Of a DNA stretch of 58,879 bases, positions 27,501 to 34,418 are shown piece by piece (positions within the stretch are counted from its first letter, which is position 1; each line of letters begins with the position of its first letter). The notes under the pieces are model-generated. The model was given only the letters and a program-made list of their open reading frames with translations. It made no database searches and was not told where the DNA came from. Source of the DNA: DASRZM01 sp035686365 (GTDB lineage Bacteria > Pseudomonadota > Gammaproteobacteria > Xanthomonadales > Xanthomonadaceae); the NCBI GenBank assembly GCA_035686365.1, contig DASRZM010000012.1, positions 1 to 58,879 of the forward strand. Reading direction: 5' to 3'. The translations under genes were made by a program, and so were the position numbers.

Positions 27501-28020
27501 TGTACCTGGAAATGCCGGCAGCCTCCTCCAGGTACACGCGCAGTTCCTCCGGACGCGCCTCGATCAGCTGTCCGATCATGCCCTGCTCGATGATCGAATA
27601 GCTGCGCGGCCCCAGGCCCGTACCCAGGAACAGTTCGGTGATGTCGCGGCGGCGGCAGCGCACACCATTGAGGTAATAGGTGGAGATGCTGTCGCGCGAG
27701 ACGGTGCGCTTGACCGAGATCTCGGCGTAGCCGGCGTACTCGCCGCCGATGGCTCCGTCGGAGTTGTCGAAAACCAGCTCGACCGTGGCCGCGCCGACGG
27801 GCTTGCGCGCCGAGGACCCGGAGAAGATCACGTCGATGAGCTGGTCGCCTCGCAGGCGGCTGGCGGAGCTTTCGCCCATGACCCAGCGCACCGCGTCGAT
27901 GATGTTGGACTTGCCGCAGCCGTTGGGCCCCACCACGGCGGTCATGTTGACCGGCAGGTGCAGCGTGGTCGGATCGACGAAGGACTTGAAGCCCGCAAGC
28001 TTGATCGTGGAAAGGCGCAT
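24517..28020 (-). CDS. smc: Chromosome segregation ATPase SMC
   Basis: Condensin ATPase of 1167 residues that organises and segregates the chromosome together with ScpA and ScpB. Walker A is GPNGCGKS at 31-38, followed by the N-terminal head. A long coiled coil runs about 170-500, with a hinge at about 505-650 (LGEVLDVDAGWETAVESVLG) and a second coiled coil to about 1000. The C-terminal head has the signature LLSGGEKALTAVALVFSIFR and Walker B FCLLDEVDAPLDEAN. ATG 28020 gives the standard start MRLSTIKLAGFKSF. An in-frame extension upstream is not homologous. scpA and scpB lie 2.5 kb away on the other strand. Confidence 0.97.
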   Translation of the reverse strand: MRLSTIKLAGFKSFVDPTTLHLPVNMTAVVGPNGCGKSNIIDAVRWVMGESSASRLRGDQLIDVIFSGSSARKPVGAATVELVFDNSDGAIGGEYAGYAEISVKRTVSRDSISTYYLNGVRCRRRDITELFLGTGLGPRSYSIIEQGMIGQLIEARPEELRVYLEEAAGISRYKERRRETETRIRHTRENLDRLDDVREEVDKQLEHLKRQARQAEQYQKLKAEQRQKDAELKALEYRHLDAGLSGLREGLRAEEVALEGLVAEQRQVEAQIEASRFQQGEAQEALGRVQAEGYRVGAELARIEQQIQHQRELRHGLERSQAEAETSYTQLGAQIAEDETQLAAARSQIESAEPELERLAAHRAERTDALSAADAAVSDWQQRWDAHARETSEAGRAADVERTRIDYLERQALEAVHRREALEGERGGLGLDALAASLAEASERHEQEGAALEQRASEVERRKGLVAELTEAQRAQQAELAEVRKQVQAARGRLSSLEALQHAALGLEQGGGSAWLSARGLGGSARLGEVLDVDAGWETAVESVLGVLLEGAVVDRLEGHLDALALLQEGRLALVESGDGDFRAPADSLAARVRGPIAVLRLLADAIAVEDAAAAAPVRERLEDRRFVVTRAGELLGRGWARVARSGEAQRGALVREREIQSLREDIEALAGREAGLVARIDTGRSALLEAEQAREDAQRTLYLAHRSDAELAGQIESHQGRLQAARVRRERVDQELAQLRDAIAESEGQAREARGRLESTLARMGELERVRQALESEREELVARRESAREAARAASEQAHALELQLESVRTRIAALTQALARLGAQRSQLENRRQRLRTQLAEGDTPVERLAAERQAHLDQRVEVEKQLAAARSHLDGIEGELRGCEQRRHELDQQALQARDALGQRRLEEQALALQARSLQQAIESVGLEVEAVLASLPDQADPEGWQRSVENLENRIRRLEPVNLAAISEYGEQQQRKEYLDSQFADLTQALETLETAIRKIDRETRGRFKDTFDRVNSGLQELYPRLFGGGHAYLELTGEDLLEAGVTIMARPPGKRVSSISLLSGGEKALTAVALVFSIFRLNPAPFCLLDEVDAPLDEANIERFSQMLIEMSEKVQFLLVTHNKATMESAHQLAGVTMREPGVSRVVSVDLAEAARLAGAA

Positions 28021-28172
28021 GGAGGAAGCTGCTACCGGCGCTCTGGACGGAAACGGCCGCCTTGCCGCGCGGCAGGCCCACCGATACCCTGCCGCACCGG
28101 ATCGGCAGGGACGGCGGCGCACCGCGAGGAACGGCCGGAAGGCATCACTGGACTACGAGAGGCGGCGGAACC

Positions 28173-28562
28173 ATGACCACCCAGCCCGGAAAGACGCTGG
28201 AGACCTTTGCCAACCCGCAGCCGGGGCGCGACTATACCATCCGGATCCGGATCCCCGAGTTCTCCTGCCTGTGCCCCAGGACCGGCCAGCCGGATTTCGC
28301 CACGCTGCACCTGGAATACGTCCCCGACGCGCTGTGCGTGGAACTCAAGAGCCTGAAGCGGTACGTGTGGTCCTTCCGCGACGAGGGCCACTTCCACGAG
28401 GACGTGACCAACCGGATCCTGGACGACCTGGTGGCCGCGACGCAGCCGCGCTTCATGCGCCTGACCGGCGAGTTCAACGTGCGCGGCGGGATCTGGACGA
28501 CCGTGGTGGCCGACCACCGGGCACCGGGCTGGCACTCGCCGGCGCCGGTCGCGCTGCCCTGA
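28173..28562 (+). CDS. queF: NADPH-dependent 7-cyano-7-deazaguanine reductase, short type
   Basis: Reduces preQ0 to preQ1 in queuosine synthesis for tRNA modification. 129 residues, the short unimodular form of the T-fold superfamily. The catalytic cysteine is C34 in LCPRTGQPDFA and the partner aspartate is D41. The NADPH/substrate QueF motif is ELKSLKRYVWSF, followed by HFHEDVTNRILDDL. The start is ATG 28173 with a purine-rich GAGAGGCGGCGG upstream. It is divergent from smc, with about 150 bp between the start codons, so promoters for both must lie there. Downstream is a composite hairpin element shared with the convergent ppiC gene. Confidence 0.95.
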   Translation: MTTQPGKTLETFANPQPGRDYTIRIRIPEFSCLCPRTGQPDFATLHLEYVPDALCVELKSLKRYVWSFRDEGHFHEDVTNRILDDLVAATQPRFMRLTGEFNVRGGIWTTVVADHRAPGWHSPAPVALP

Positions 28563-28592
28563 GCGCGACGCCGGGGCCGGACCCAGCCTAGG

Positions 28593-28746
28593 GAACCTGT
28601 GAACAGGTTCAGAGGTTTGCGCGCCATGGATGGCGCGCTGGCGGATCAAGCACGCAAGTGCTGGATCCAGCGGAGCCGAGTCCGGACATGTGCCGGACTC
28701 GGCGAGCCTGATCGAGTCCAGGATGGACTGGATCAGACCTTTCCTA
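28593..28746. repeat. Composite hairpin element between queF and ppiC (family B, copy 2)
   Basis: The most complete copy, with five inverted repeats in a row. 28593-28610: GAACCTGT/ACAGGTTC. 28619-28638: GCGCGCCA/TGGCGCGC, loop TGGA. 28643-28668: GGATC/GATCC with inner GCAC/GTGC, loop GCAA. 28675-28703: 11-bp arms GCCGAGTCCGG/CCGGACTCGGC. The last, near 28711-28734, has the GGACTGGATC arm and AGGAT loop. The right end TCCTAG contains the stop codon of ppiC on the minus strand. The genes on both sides converge, so a bidirectional terminator role is likely (inference). Confidence 0.82.
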
Positions 28747-29577
28747 GTCAACACGCGCATCGTCGCCGGTACCGACCCGAGCGGCCTCGCGCAGCGCCGA
28801 GAGGCGGTCGGTCACGGCACGGTCCAGCAACTGTCGGCGGGCGCCCTCGCGCACGCTCTCGAATGGCGGTGGCTCGAAAGCGCGTGTTTCCAGGCGCCGC
28901 AGCACGTGCCAGCCGAACCGGGTGCGGATCGGCACCGGCGCCACCTCGCCGTCGGCCAGCTGCCGCGCGGCCTCCACCAGCTCGGGCGGGAGCTGGGTGG
29001 CATCGGCGAAGTCCAGGGTGCGCGCCTGCTGAGCCGATTCGGCGTACTGCGCCATCAACGCTTCGAAGTCGGCTTCGGGCTGGCGCGCCAGCTCCACGAC
29101 GGCGCGCGCTGCTGTTTCCTCGGCAAACAGGATGTGCTGCAGCCGGTACTGGACCGGCCCGGCCCTCTCGACCTCCTGGCGGTAGTACGCCTGCAGCCGG
29201 GCCTCGTCGATCGCCACCTCCTCGCGGAAGGCGGCCAGTTCATGCGTGGCCAGCTGCAGGGTCCGCGCCAGGGCCGCCTCGGCGCGCCACGCCTCGGTTT
29301 CCAGCGCGGGCCGCTGCAGCGCCGCCTGCGCCCACAGCACCGAGTTCACCAGCGCCCCCAGCGCCTGTTCGCGTTGCGCCGGGTCGTCCAGGTCCAGGCC
29401 GCTCTGGCGCGCGAAGGCATCGAGCAGCGGCTCGCTGATCGCCTCGCCGCCGACCGTCGCCACCGTTGCGCCTTCAGGTGCCCCCGAGAGCGCGCGCTGC
29501 GGACCCGCCGCCGGCTCCTGCCGGGCCTCGCAACCGGCCAGCCCCAGCAGCAGCAACGCCACGAATGTCCTGCTCAT
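28744..29577 (-). CDS. PpiC/SurA-like peptidyl-prolyl isomerase lipoprotein
   Basis: Predicted periplasmic folding factor of 277 residues. The signal peptide MSRTFVALLLLGLAGC ends in a lipobox (LAGC, lipid-modified C16), so a membrane-anchored lipoprotein is expected. The N-terminal part is SurA-like and helical. A parvulin (rotamase) domain at about 145-240 has YRLQHILFAEETAA, then ADFEALMAQYAESAQQ, then PIRTRFGWHVLRRLETR. This resembles the lipoprotein-type EpsD/PrsA parvulins more than SurA itself. The ATG overlaps the bolA stop as ATGA, so translation is coupled. The TAG stop lies within the conserved end of a repeat element. Confidence 0.85.
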   Translation of the reverse strand: MSRTFVALLLLGLAGCEARQEPAAGPQRALSGAPEGATVATVGGEAISEPLLDAFARQSGLDLDDPAQREQALGALVNSVLWAQAALQRPALETEAWRAEAALARTLQLATHELAAFREEVAIDEARLQAYYRQEVERAGPVQYRLQHILFAEETAARAVVELARQPEADFEALMAQYAESAQQARTLDFADATQLPPELVEAARQLADGEVAPVPIRTRFGWHVLRRLETRAFEPPPFESVREGARRQLLDRAVTDRLSALREAARVGTGDDARVD

Positions 29578-29867
29578 CTGCCTGGCACCTCCCCGGGCGT
29601 CCTGGCGTCGACCGACAGTGCGTGGATCTCCTCTTCCATCAGGGGCCCGAGCGCGGCGTACACGGCCCGATGGCGCTGAAGCAACGGCAGGTCGGCAAAC
29701 GCGTCACTGACGATGCACACCGCGAAGTGGCCGCGGCCGTCGCGCGCACCCGGATGGCCGACGTGCCGATGCCCCTCGTCCACGACCTCCAGTTCGACCG
29801 GCGCGAAAGCCTGTTCCAGCGCGACCCGGATCCGCGCGGCCCGGTCCGCCCCGCGCTCACCGCTCAT
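29574..29867 (-). CDS. BolA-family protein
   Basis: Small protein of 97 residues related to BolA/IbaG. Family members act with monothiol glutaredoxins in [2Fe-2S] handling, and BolA influences cell shape genes in E. coli. Visible features are ADRAARIRVALEQAFAPVEL, the invariant histidine region GHRHVGHPGARDGRGHFAVCIVS, and HRAVYAALGPLMEEEIHALSV, all typical. The ATG at 29867 overlaps the yciI stop as ATGA, and its own stop overlaps the next start the same way. The three genes yciI-bolA-ppiC are therefore a tight operon, an arrangement common in this order. Confidence 0.9.
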   Translation of the reverse strand: MSGERGADRAARIRVALEQAFAPVELEVVDEGHRHVGHPGARDGRGHFAVCIVSDAFADLPLLQRHRAVYAALGPLMEEEIHALSVDARTPGEVPGR

Positions 29868-30163
29868 GGCAGCACCTGGCAGAAGGGGTGGACCTCGACG
29901 GAAAGGTAGACGCCCGACTTCAGGAACGGATCGTCGCCGGCCCACTGCCGCGCTTCCTCCAGCGACCCGAACTCCGCGACGATCAGGCTGCCGGCGTAGC
30001 CGGCCGGACCCGGATCGTCGCAATCGAGCGCCGGAAGCGGGCCCGCCACGACCAGGCGGCCCTGTTCGAGCAGGGCCTCCAGCCGTGCGCGATGCGCCGC
30101 CCTCGAATACAGGCGCTTGTCCAGCACGTCGGCGCCGTCACGTCCGAAGATCATGTAGAGCAT
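29864..30163 (-). CDS. YciI-family protein
   Basis: 99 residues with a ferredoxin-like dimeric alpha/beta barrel. The His-Asp pair typical of the family lies in AAHRARLEALLEQGRLVVAGPL and in LIVAEFGSLEEARQWAGDDPFLKSGVY. The biochemical role of YciI is not settled. Some relatives act as dehalogenase- or muconolactone-isomerase-like enzymes. The start is ATG 30163 (MLYMIFGRDG). A TATCAT -10 box (30213-30208, minus strand) suggests transcription starts near 30201 for the whole yciI-bolA-ppiC unit. Confidence 0.88.
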   Translation of the reverse strand: MLYMIFGRDGADVLDKRLYSRAAHRARLEALLEQGRLVVAGPLPALDCDDPGPAGYAGSLIVAEFGSLEEARQWAGDDPFLKSGVYLSVEVHPFCQVLP

Positions 30164-30535
30164 TGCATGTGCCCGCGATTCCGGGACCGGCCGGATCTGA
30201 ACTCGGGATGATAGCGGCCCGTCCCGTGCAGGCGGAGTACTGGACACGGCCCCGGCCTTCGCCGTACGCTGTCCTCCATTCATGCGAGGGCACGCCGCCT
30301 GCGGGAACCGCGGCGGTGCCTTTCAGCGCAACGCCCTCGCCTGCCTTTGCGACCGCTCGAACACCGCCGCGCCGGAAGGCGCCGGCTCGTGCGGTGGCAT
30401 TCCAGCGCCGCCAGCGGGCGGCCGGGAGCGGAGGCTGCCACGTCGGAACCTGCGACGGGCGCCCTACGAGGAATTCGCCCGCGACGGCGGTCGCGCAGCG
30501 TGACTTGAAGCCTGGCCCGGAGGGGCCGCCCATCG
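30164..30535. other. Intergenic region between divergent yciI and scpA
   Basis: 372 bp without a supportable gene. It holds a probable yciI promoter (TATCAT at 30213-30208, minus strand) and, at the right end, the scpA ribosome site GGAGGGG near 30516. Short open frames here have no recognisable product and look like GC-rich chance frames. No repeat of either family is present. Confidence 0.6.
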
Positions 30536-31384
30536 ATGACCACCGAGCTTTCGGCCAACGCCGACTCGACCGTGCCGTCGGCGTCTCCGCAGCAGCAGGA
30601 GATGCCGCTGGCAATGGTCAGGGGTGAGCCGGTCCTGCAGATCCCGCAGGACCTGTACATCCCGCCCGACGCCCTGGAGGTGATCCTGGAGGCCTTCGCC
30701 GGCCCGCTGGACCTGCTGCTGTACCTGATCCGGCGGCAGAACCTGAACATCCTGGACATCCCGGTGGCCGAGATCACCCTGCAGTACACCGCCTACATCG
30801 ACGTGATGCAGGAGCTGCGCTTCGAGCTGGCGGCCGAGTACCTGGTGATGGCCGCGATCCTGGCCGAGATCAAGTCGCGGATGCTGCTGCCCAGGCCACC
30901 GGCATCCGAGGCCGAGGAGGAGGATCCACGAGCTGAACTGGTGCGCCGCCTGCAGGAGTACGAACGCTTCAGCAAGGCGGCAGAGGACCTGGATGCATTG
31001 CCGCGGATGGAACGCGACACCGCGCCGGCCTCGGCCTTCGTGGCCGACCGCAGCGTCGTGCGGCTGCCGCCGGCCGTGGACATGCGCGAGATGCTGCTGG
31101 CGCTGCGCGACGTGCTCAGGCACGCGGACCTGTTCAGCCGCCATGCGATCCGGCGCGAAGCGCTGAGCGTGCGCCAGCGCATGGGCGAAGTGCTGCAGCG
31201 GCTGCACGACGGCCGGTTTCACGTCTTCGAGCAGTTGTTCCCCGTCACCGAGGGCAGGCCCGGGGTGGTGGTCACTTTCCTGGCCCTGCTGGAGCTGGCC
31301 AAGGAGCACCTGGTGGAAATGGTGCAGGAACGCCCGCTGGACCGGATCTTCGTCAAGTCCCTCGCGCTCGCCACCGGCGAATGA
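30536..31384 (+). CDS. scpA: Segregation and condensation protein A (kleisin)
   Basis: Kleisin subunit that bridges the SMC heads and recruits ScpB. 282 residues. An N-terminal extension of about 45 residues precedes the family start FAGPLDLLLYLIRRQNLNIL, typical of ScpA. EYLVMAAILAEIKSRMLLP follows, and the C-terminal winged helix ends TFLALLELAKEHLVEMVQ. The start at ATG 30536 has a GGAGGGG ribosome site. scpB follows after 36 bp and rluB overlaps scpB, so scpA-scpB-rluB is one operon, a common gammaproteobacterial arrangement. Confidence 0.95.
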   Translation: MTTELSANADSTVPSASPQQQEMPLAMVRGEPVLQIPQDLYIPPDALEVILEAFAGPLDLLLYLIRRQNLNILDIPVAEITLQYTAYIDVMQELRFELAAEYLVMAAILAEIKSRMLLPRPPASEAEEEDPRAELVRRLQEYERFSKAAEDLDALPRMERDTAPASAFVADRSVVRLPPAVDMREMLLALRDVLRHADLFSRHAIRREALSVRQRMGEVLQRLHDGRFHVFEQLFPVTEGRPGVVVTFLALLELAKEHLVEMVQERPLDRIFVKSLALATGE

Positions 31385-31420
31385 ACCCGCGGCCACCGCG
31401 GCCGCCCATCACGACAGCCT

Positions 31421-32080
31421 ATGGAACAGCCACAGATCAAACGCATCGTCGAGGCCGCACTGTTCGCGGCCGGCCAGCCGCTGGCCCTGGACCAGCTCTC
31501 GGCCCTGTTCGGCGAGGACCAGGCGTTGCCGCCCGGCGCGCTGCAGCAGGCGCTGCACGAACTGGCCGACGAATACCGCGACCGCGGCGTGCAACTGCTC
31601 GAGGTCGCCTCCGGCTTCCGTTTCCAGGTCCATCCCGACACCAATGCGTTCGTGTCCAGGCTGTGGACGGAGCGTCAGACCCGCTATTCCCGCGCGCTGC
31701 TGGAGACCCTGGCGCTGATCGCCTACCGGCAGCCGATCACGCGCGGAGAGATCGAACAGATCCGCGGCGTGGCCGTGGCCACCAGCATCATGAGGACGCT
31801 GGAGGAGCGCACCTGGGTCCGGGTGGTCGGCCACCGCGACGTGCCCGGCAAGCCGGCGCTGTACGGAACCACCAAGGCCTTCCTGGACTATTTCAACCTG
31901 GCCAGCCTCGACCAGTTGCCACCGCTTTCGGAGCTGCGCGAGATCCCCGACCTGGAACCGGAACTGCAGCTCGAACCCCTTCCCGACGCGGCGCCGGACG
32001 AATCCGGCGACGACATCGACGATTCCTCCACACCCCGCATCCACGACGCCGACCCGGCGCTGCCCGAGCAATCCGCATGA
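31421..32080 (+). CDS. scpB: Segregation and condensation protein B
   Basis: 219 residues. Two winged-helix domains form a dimer that binds ScpA. Family segments are IKRIVEAALFAAGQPLALDQL, then YSRALLETLALIAYRQPITRGEIEQIRGVAV, and ALYGTTKAFLDYFNLASLDQLPPL. An acidic C-terminal tail of about 35 residues (DAAPDESGDDIDDSS) is typical of proteobacterial ScpB. Its stop overlaps the rluB ATG as ATGA. The start at ATG 31421 follows the scpA stop by 36 bp. Confidence 0.95.
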   Translation: MEQPQIKRIVEAALFAAGQPLALDQLSALFGEDQALPPGALQQALHELADEYRDRGVQLLEVASGFRFQVHPDTNAFVSRLWTERQTRYSRALLETLALIAYRQPITRGEIEQIRGVAVATSIMRTLEERTWVRVVGHRDVPGKPALYGTTKAFLDYFNLASLDQLPPLSELREIPDLEPELQLEPLPDAAPDESGDDIDDSSTPRIHDADPALPEQSA

Positions 32081-33372
32081 GCGACCCGTCCCGCCGAATC
32101 CTGTCACTGAAGCGTGGTGAGGGCGCAGGCACCCCCACCATCGAGGAACGCCTGCACAAGGTGCTGGCCCAGGCCGGCCTCGGCTCGCGCCGGTCGCTGG
32201 AGGAGCGCATCCAGCGCGGCGAGGTCCGGCTCAACGGCGAGGTCGCCACGATCGGCGTCAGCGTGCGCACCGGCGATCGCGTGGAACTCGACGGCCGTAC
32301 CTTCGTCGCCACCCCGCTGGCCGACACGCCGCGGGTGCTGGTCTACAACAAGCCCGAGGGCGAGGTGACCACCCGCGACGATCCCGAAGGTCGGCCGACC
32401 GTGTTCGAGAAGATCCCCGATCCGCGCAACGCGCGCTGGATCACCGTGGGGCGGCTGGACATCAACACCACCGGGCTGCTGCTGCTGACCACCGATGGCG
32501 AACTCGCCAACACGCTGATGCACCCGTCCTCCGAGGTCGAGCGCGAGTACGTGTGCCGCGTCCACGGCGAGGTGGCCCCGGCCACGGTGCAAAGGCTTGC
32601 AGACGGCATCGAGCTCGAAGACGGTCCGGCCCGGTTCGACCAGATCGAGCCGGTCGGCCACAGCGACAGCCACGCATGGTTCCGCGTGGTCGTCAGGGAG
32701 GGGCGCAACCGCGAGGTCCGCCGCATGTGGGAGTCCGTGGGCCACATGGTCAGCCGGCTCAAGCGGGTGCGCTACGGCGAGGTCGTGCTGCCCCGGTCGC
32801 TGGTGCGCGGTCACTTCGAAGAACTGCCGGTCGATCGGGTGCGCGCGCTGAAGCGAAGCCTGGGCCTGGACGAGGTGCCCGGCACGTTGACCCTGGAACC
32901 GGTGATGGGCATCCGCCGCGCCCGGCCCGCCGACCTCGCGCCGGCTCCGCGGGCCGAACGCGCCTGGACCAACGGGCACCTGGGCGACGAGGGCCGGGAA
33001 CTGCGCGCCTTCGACCACGTGCGCGAGGATCGGCCCCCGCCGGGACGCCGCGCGCGCAAGGGCGCACCGCGTCGCGGCGCCACTCCGGACAACCTCGGCA
33101 ACGTTGCCAGGACCCCCAAGCCCCGCGGCAGCAAGCCGGCCCGCAAGCGCCGCGGTGCAGCCCCCGGCCAGGAAGTGAACCCGGCGGCGTTCCGGTCCTG
33201 GTACGTGCCCGAGGATGGTGTGACGGGACCCAACCGCGCCGACGCGAAGCCTGCCGGCCCGCGCTCGGGCAAGGGCGGCGGCGCCAGGAGCCCGGGCAAG
33301 GGCGGCGGCAAGGGCGGCGGCCAGCGCCCCGGCGGACCACCTCGCGGCTCGCGCAACCGCCGCAGCCGCTAG
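32077..33372 (+). CDS. rluB: 23S rRNA pseudouridine-2605 synthase, RluB type
   Basis: Converts U2605 of 23S rRNA to pseudouridine. 431 residues. The S4 RNA-binding domain is at about 20-80 (ERLHKVLAQAGLGSRRSLEE). The catalytic domain has the RsuA-family motif VGRLDINTTGLLLLT with catalytic D128, and NREVRRMWESVGHMVSRLKR. From about residue 270 the protein carries a long disordered basic tail rich in Arg, Lys, Gly and Pro, ending in GGGKGGGQ-type runs, probably an RNA-binding extension. The start overlaps scpB as ATGA. A separate long frame entering from scpB upstream is the same frame read through and is not used. Confidence 0.94.
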   Translation: MSDPSRRILSLKRGEGAGTPTIEERLHKVLAQAGLGSRRSLEERIQRGEVRLNGEVATIGVSVRTGDRVELDGRTFVATPLADTPRVLVYNKPEGEVTTRDDPEGRPTVFEKIPDPRNARWITVGRLDINTTGLLLLTTDGELANTLMHPSSEVEREYVCRVHGEVAPATVQRLADGIELEDGPARFDQIEPVGHSDSHAWFRVVVREGRNREVRRMWESVGHMVSRLKRVRYGEVVLPRSLVRGHFEELPVDRVRALKRSLGLDEVPGTLTLEPVMGIRRARPADLAPAPRAERAWTNGHLGDEGRELRAFDHVREDRPPPGRRARKGAPRRGATPDNLGNVARTPKPRGSKPARKRRGAAPGQEVNPAAFRSWYVPEDGVTGPNRADAKPAGPRSGKGGGARSPGKGGGKGGGQRPGGPPRGSRNRRSR

Positions 33373-33388
33373 TGCCGCGTCTAAACCT

Positions 33389-33440
33389 GTGCCGGACTCG
33401 GCGAGTCTGATCCAGCCCAGGATGGACTCGATCGGACCTA
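33389..33440. repeat. Partial composite hairpin element (family B, copy 3)
   Basis: The 52 bp match the right third of the 28593-28746 element: TGTGCCGGACTCGGCGAG followed by the GATCC-AGGAT-GGACT hairpin with three diverged bases and the end GGACCTA. It lies in the 120-bp gap between convergent rluB and the CsgG-like gene. It probably acts as or replaces a terminator. Confidence 0.75.
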
Positions 33441-33492
33441 CATTCGACTGAAGCGGCCGGTCGCGGTAGGCACCGCGACCGGCACCGCCGGG

Positions 33493-34203
33493 TCAATCGA
33501 TGTCCAGGGACTCGCGGGTGCGCTGGCGACGGCGATCGTCGGCGGCATCGAACTGCGCCTCGCAGCCGTCGCGCTTGATCATGACGCACTCGAGATAGTC
33601 GGTGGTCAGCACCACCGCGGCGCGGATCGCCTTGCCGGTGGGCGTGTTCTTGTAGTTGTCCAGGGTGCCGCCCCAGCCGCCGCGATACACGCCGACGCTG
33701 ACGCCGCCGCCCTTGCTCTCGCCCTCGATCGTGCGCACGAAGGCGACCTCGCCGGTGGTGGTATCGATCACGCGGATATCCACCGCCAGGTAGGCGCGCT
33801 CGGACTTGCCGCCGAGCGAGATGCCGCGGAAGCTGACCCCGCCGCCGGTGCCCTTCACGTTTTCCTCGTACGCCGTCACCGTGCCGGTGACCAGGTACTC
33901 GGCGCCGGTGATCTTGCCGATCTGCGCGCCGGTGCCGCCGGCCACGCGGCCGGAAGCCCCCAGGTTCTGCTCCTCGATCACGGCCTCGAGCTGGCTGCGC
34001 TCCACGACCTTGAACTTGCCGGTGGCCGCCAGCTCATTGCTGAGCATGCTGGCCAGCTCCCAGCCCACGCCACCTTGCCACCAGGCTGCGCCGGACTGGT
34101 TGGTGAATTCGGTGACGCCGAGCGTCGGACGGTCGGATGCGGCGCTCGCCGTGCCGGCCACCAGCGCCAGGGCGGCCGCTGCCGCCAATGCCAATCGCTT
34201 CAT
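33493..34203 (-). CDS. CsgG/HfaB-family periplasmic protein
   Basis: 236 residues. The signal peptide MKRLALAAAAALALVAGTASA ends in an ASA|AS site. There is no lipobox cysteine, unlike true CsgG. The mature part has the CsgG-type fold: TLGVTEFTNQSGAAWWQGGV, FKVVERSQLEAVIEEQNLG, then GAEYLVTGTVTAYEE and AVDIRVIDTTTGEVAFVRTIEG. Two cysteines near the C-terminus (ECVMIKRDGC) could form a disulfide. No curli genes are nearby, so it is not a curli exporter by context. Relatives are annotated as cell-envelope or penicillin-binding-protein-activator-like. It has a strong AGGAAGGGG ribosome site. Confidence 0.8.
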   Translation of the reverse strand: MKRLALAAAAALALVAGTASAASDRPTLGVTEFTNQSGAAWWQGGVGWELASMLSNELAATGKFKVVERSQLEAVIEEQNLGASGRVAGGTGAQIGKITGAEYLVTGTVTAYEENVKGTGGGVSFRGISLGGKSERAYLAVDIRVIDTTTGEVAFVRTIEGESKGGGVSVGVYRGGWGGTLDNYKNTPTGKAIRAAVVLTTDYLECVMIKRDGCEAQFDAADDRRRQRTRESLDID

Positions 34204-34357
34204 ATTCCCCTTCCTCTCGAAATGGTGTCCAGGCAGGACGTGACAATTCTAACGCGCGTTGCCCTCGGGCGTGCACCTGCAGTAACGGAACACGGGGCCG
34301 GATCCGGCCACCGGGCCGTTCAGACACGGCCGGACGGGTTCAGAGAGGGCCCCGGGG

Positions 34358-34418
34358 ACATGGGCCGGACTCGGCGTGTCTGATCCAGTCCAGGATGGAC
34401 TGGATCAGACCCGTCCTA
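34358..34418. repeat. Partial composite hairpin element (family B, copy 4)
   Basis: The 61 bp contain ACATGGGCCGGACTCGGC followed by the perfect hairpin GATCCAGTCC/GGACTGGATC with loop AGGAT (34382-34406) and the end CGTCCTAG. The final CTA (34416-34418) is the stop codon of the nitrilase-family gene on the minus strand. It lies between two minus-strand genes. Confidence 0.8.

Noticed and set aside
28711..28743. Integron attC or phage att site in the GATCCAGTCC hairpins
   Set aside because: No integrase or cassette structure is nearby. The copies sit at gene ends and match a dispersed REP-like family better.
33493..34203. Curli secretion gene csgG
   Set aside because: The lipobox is missing and no csg partners are present. 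Only family-level similarity is supported.
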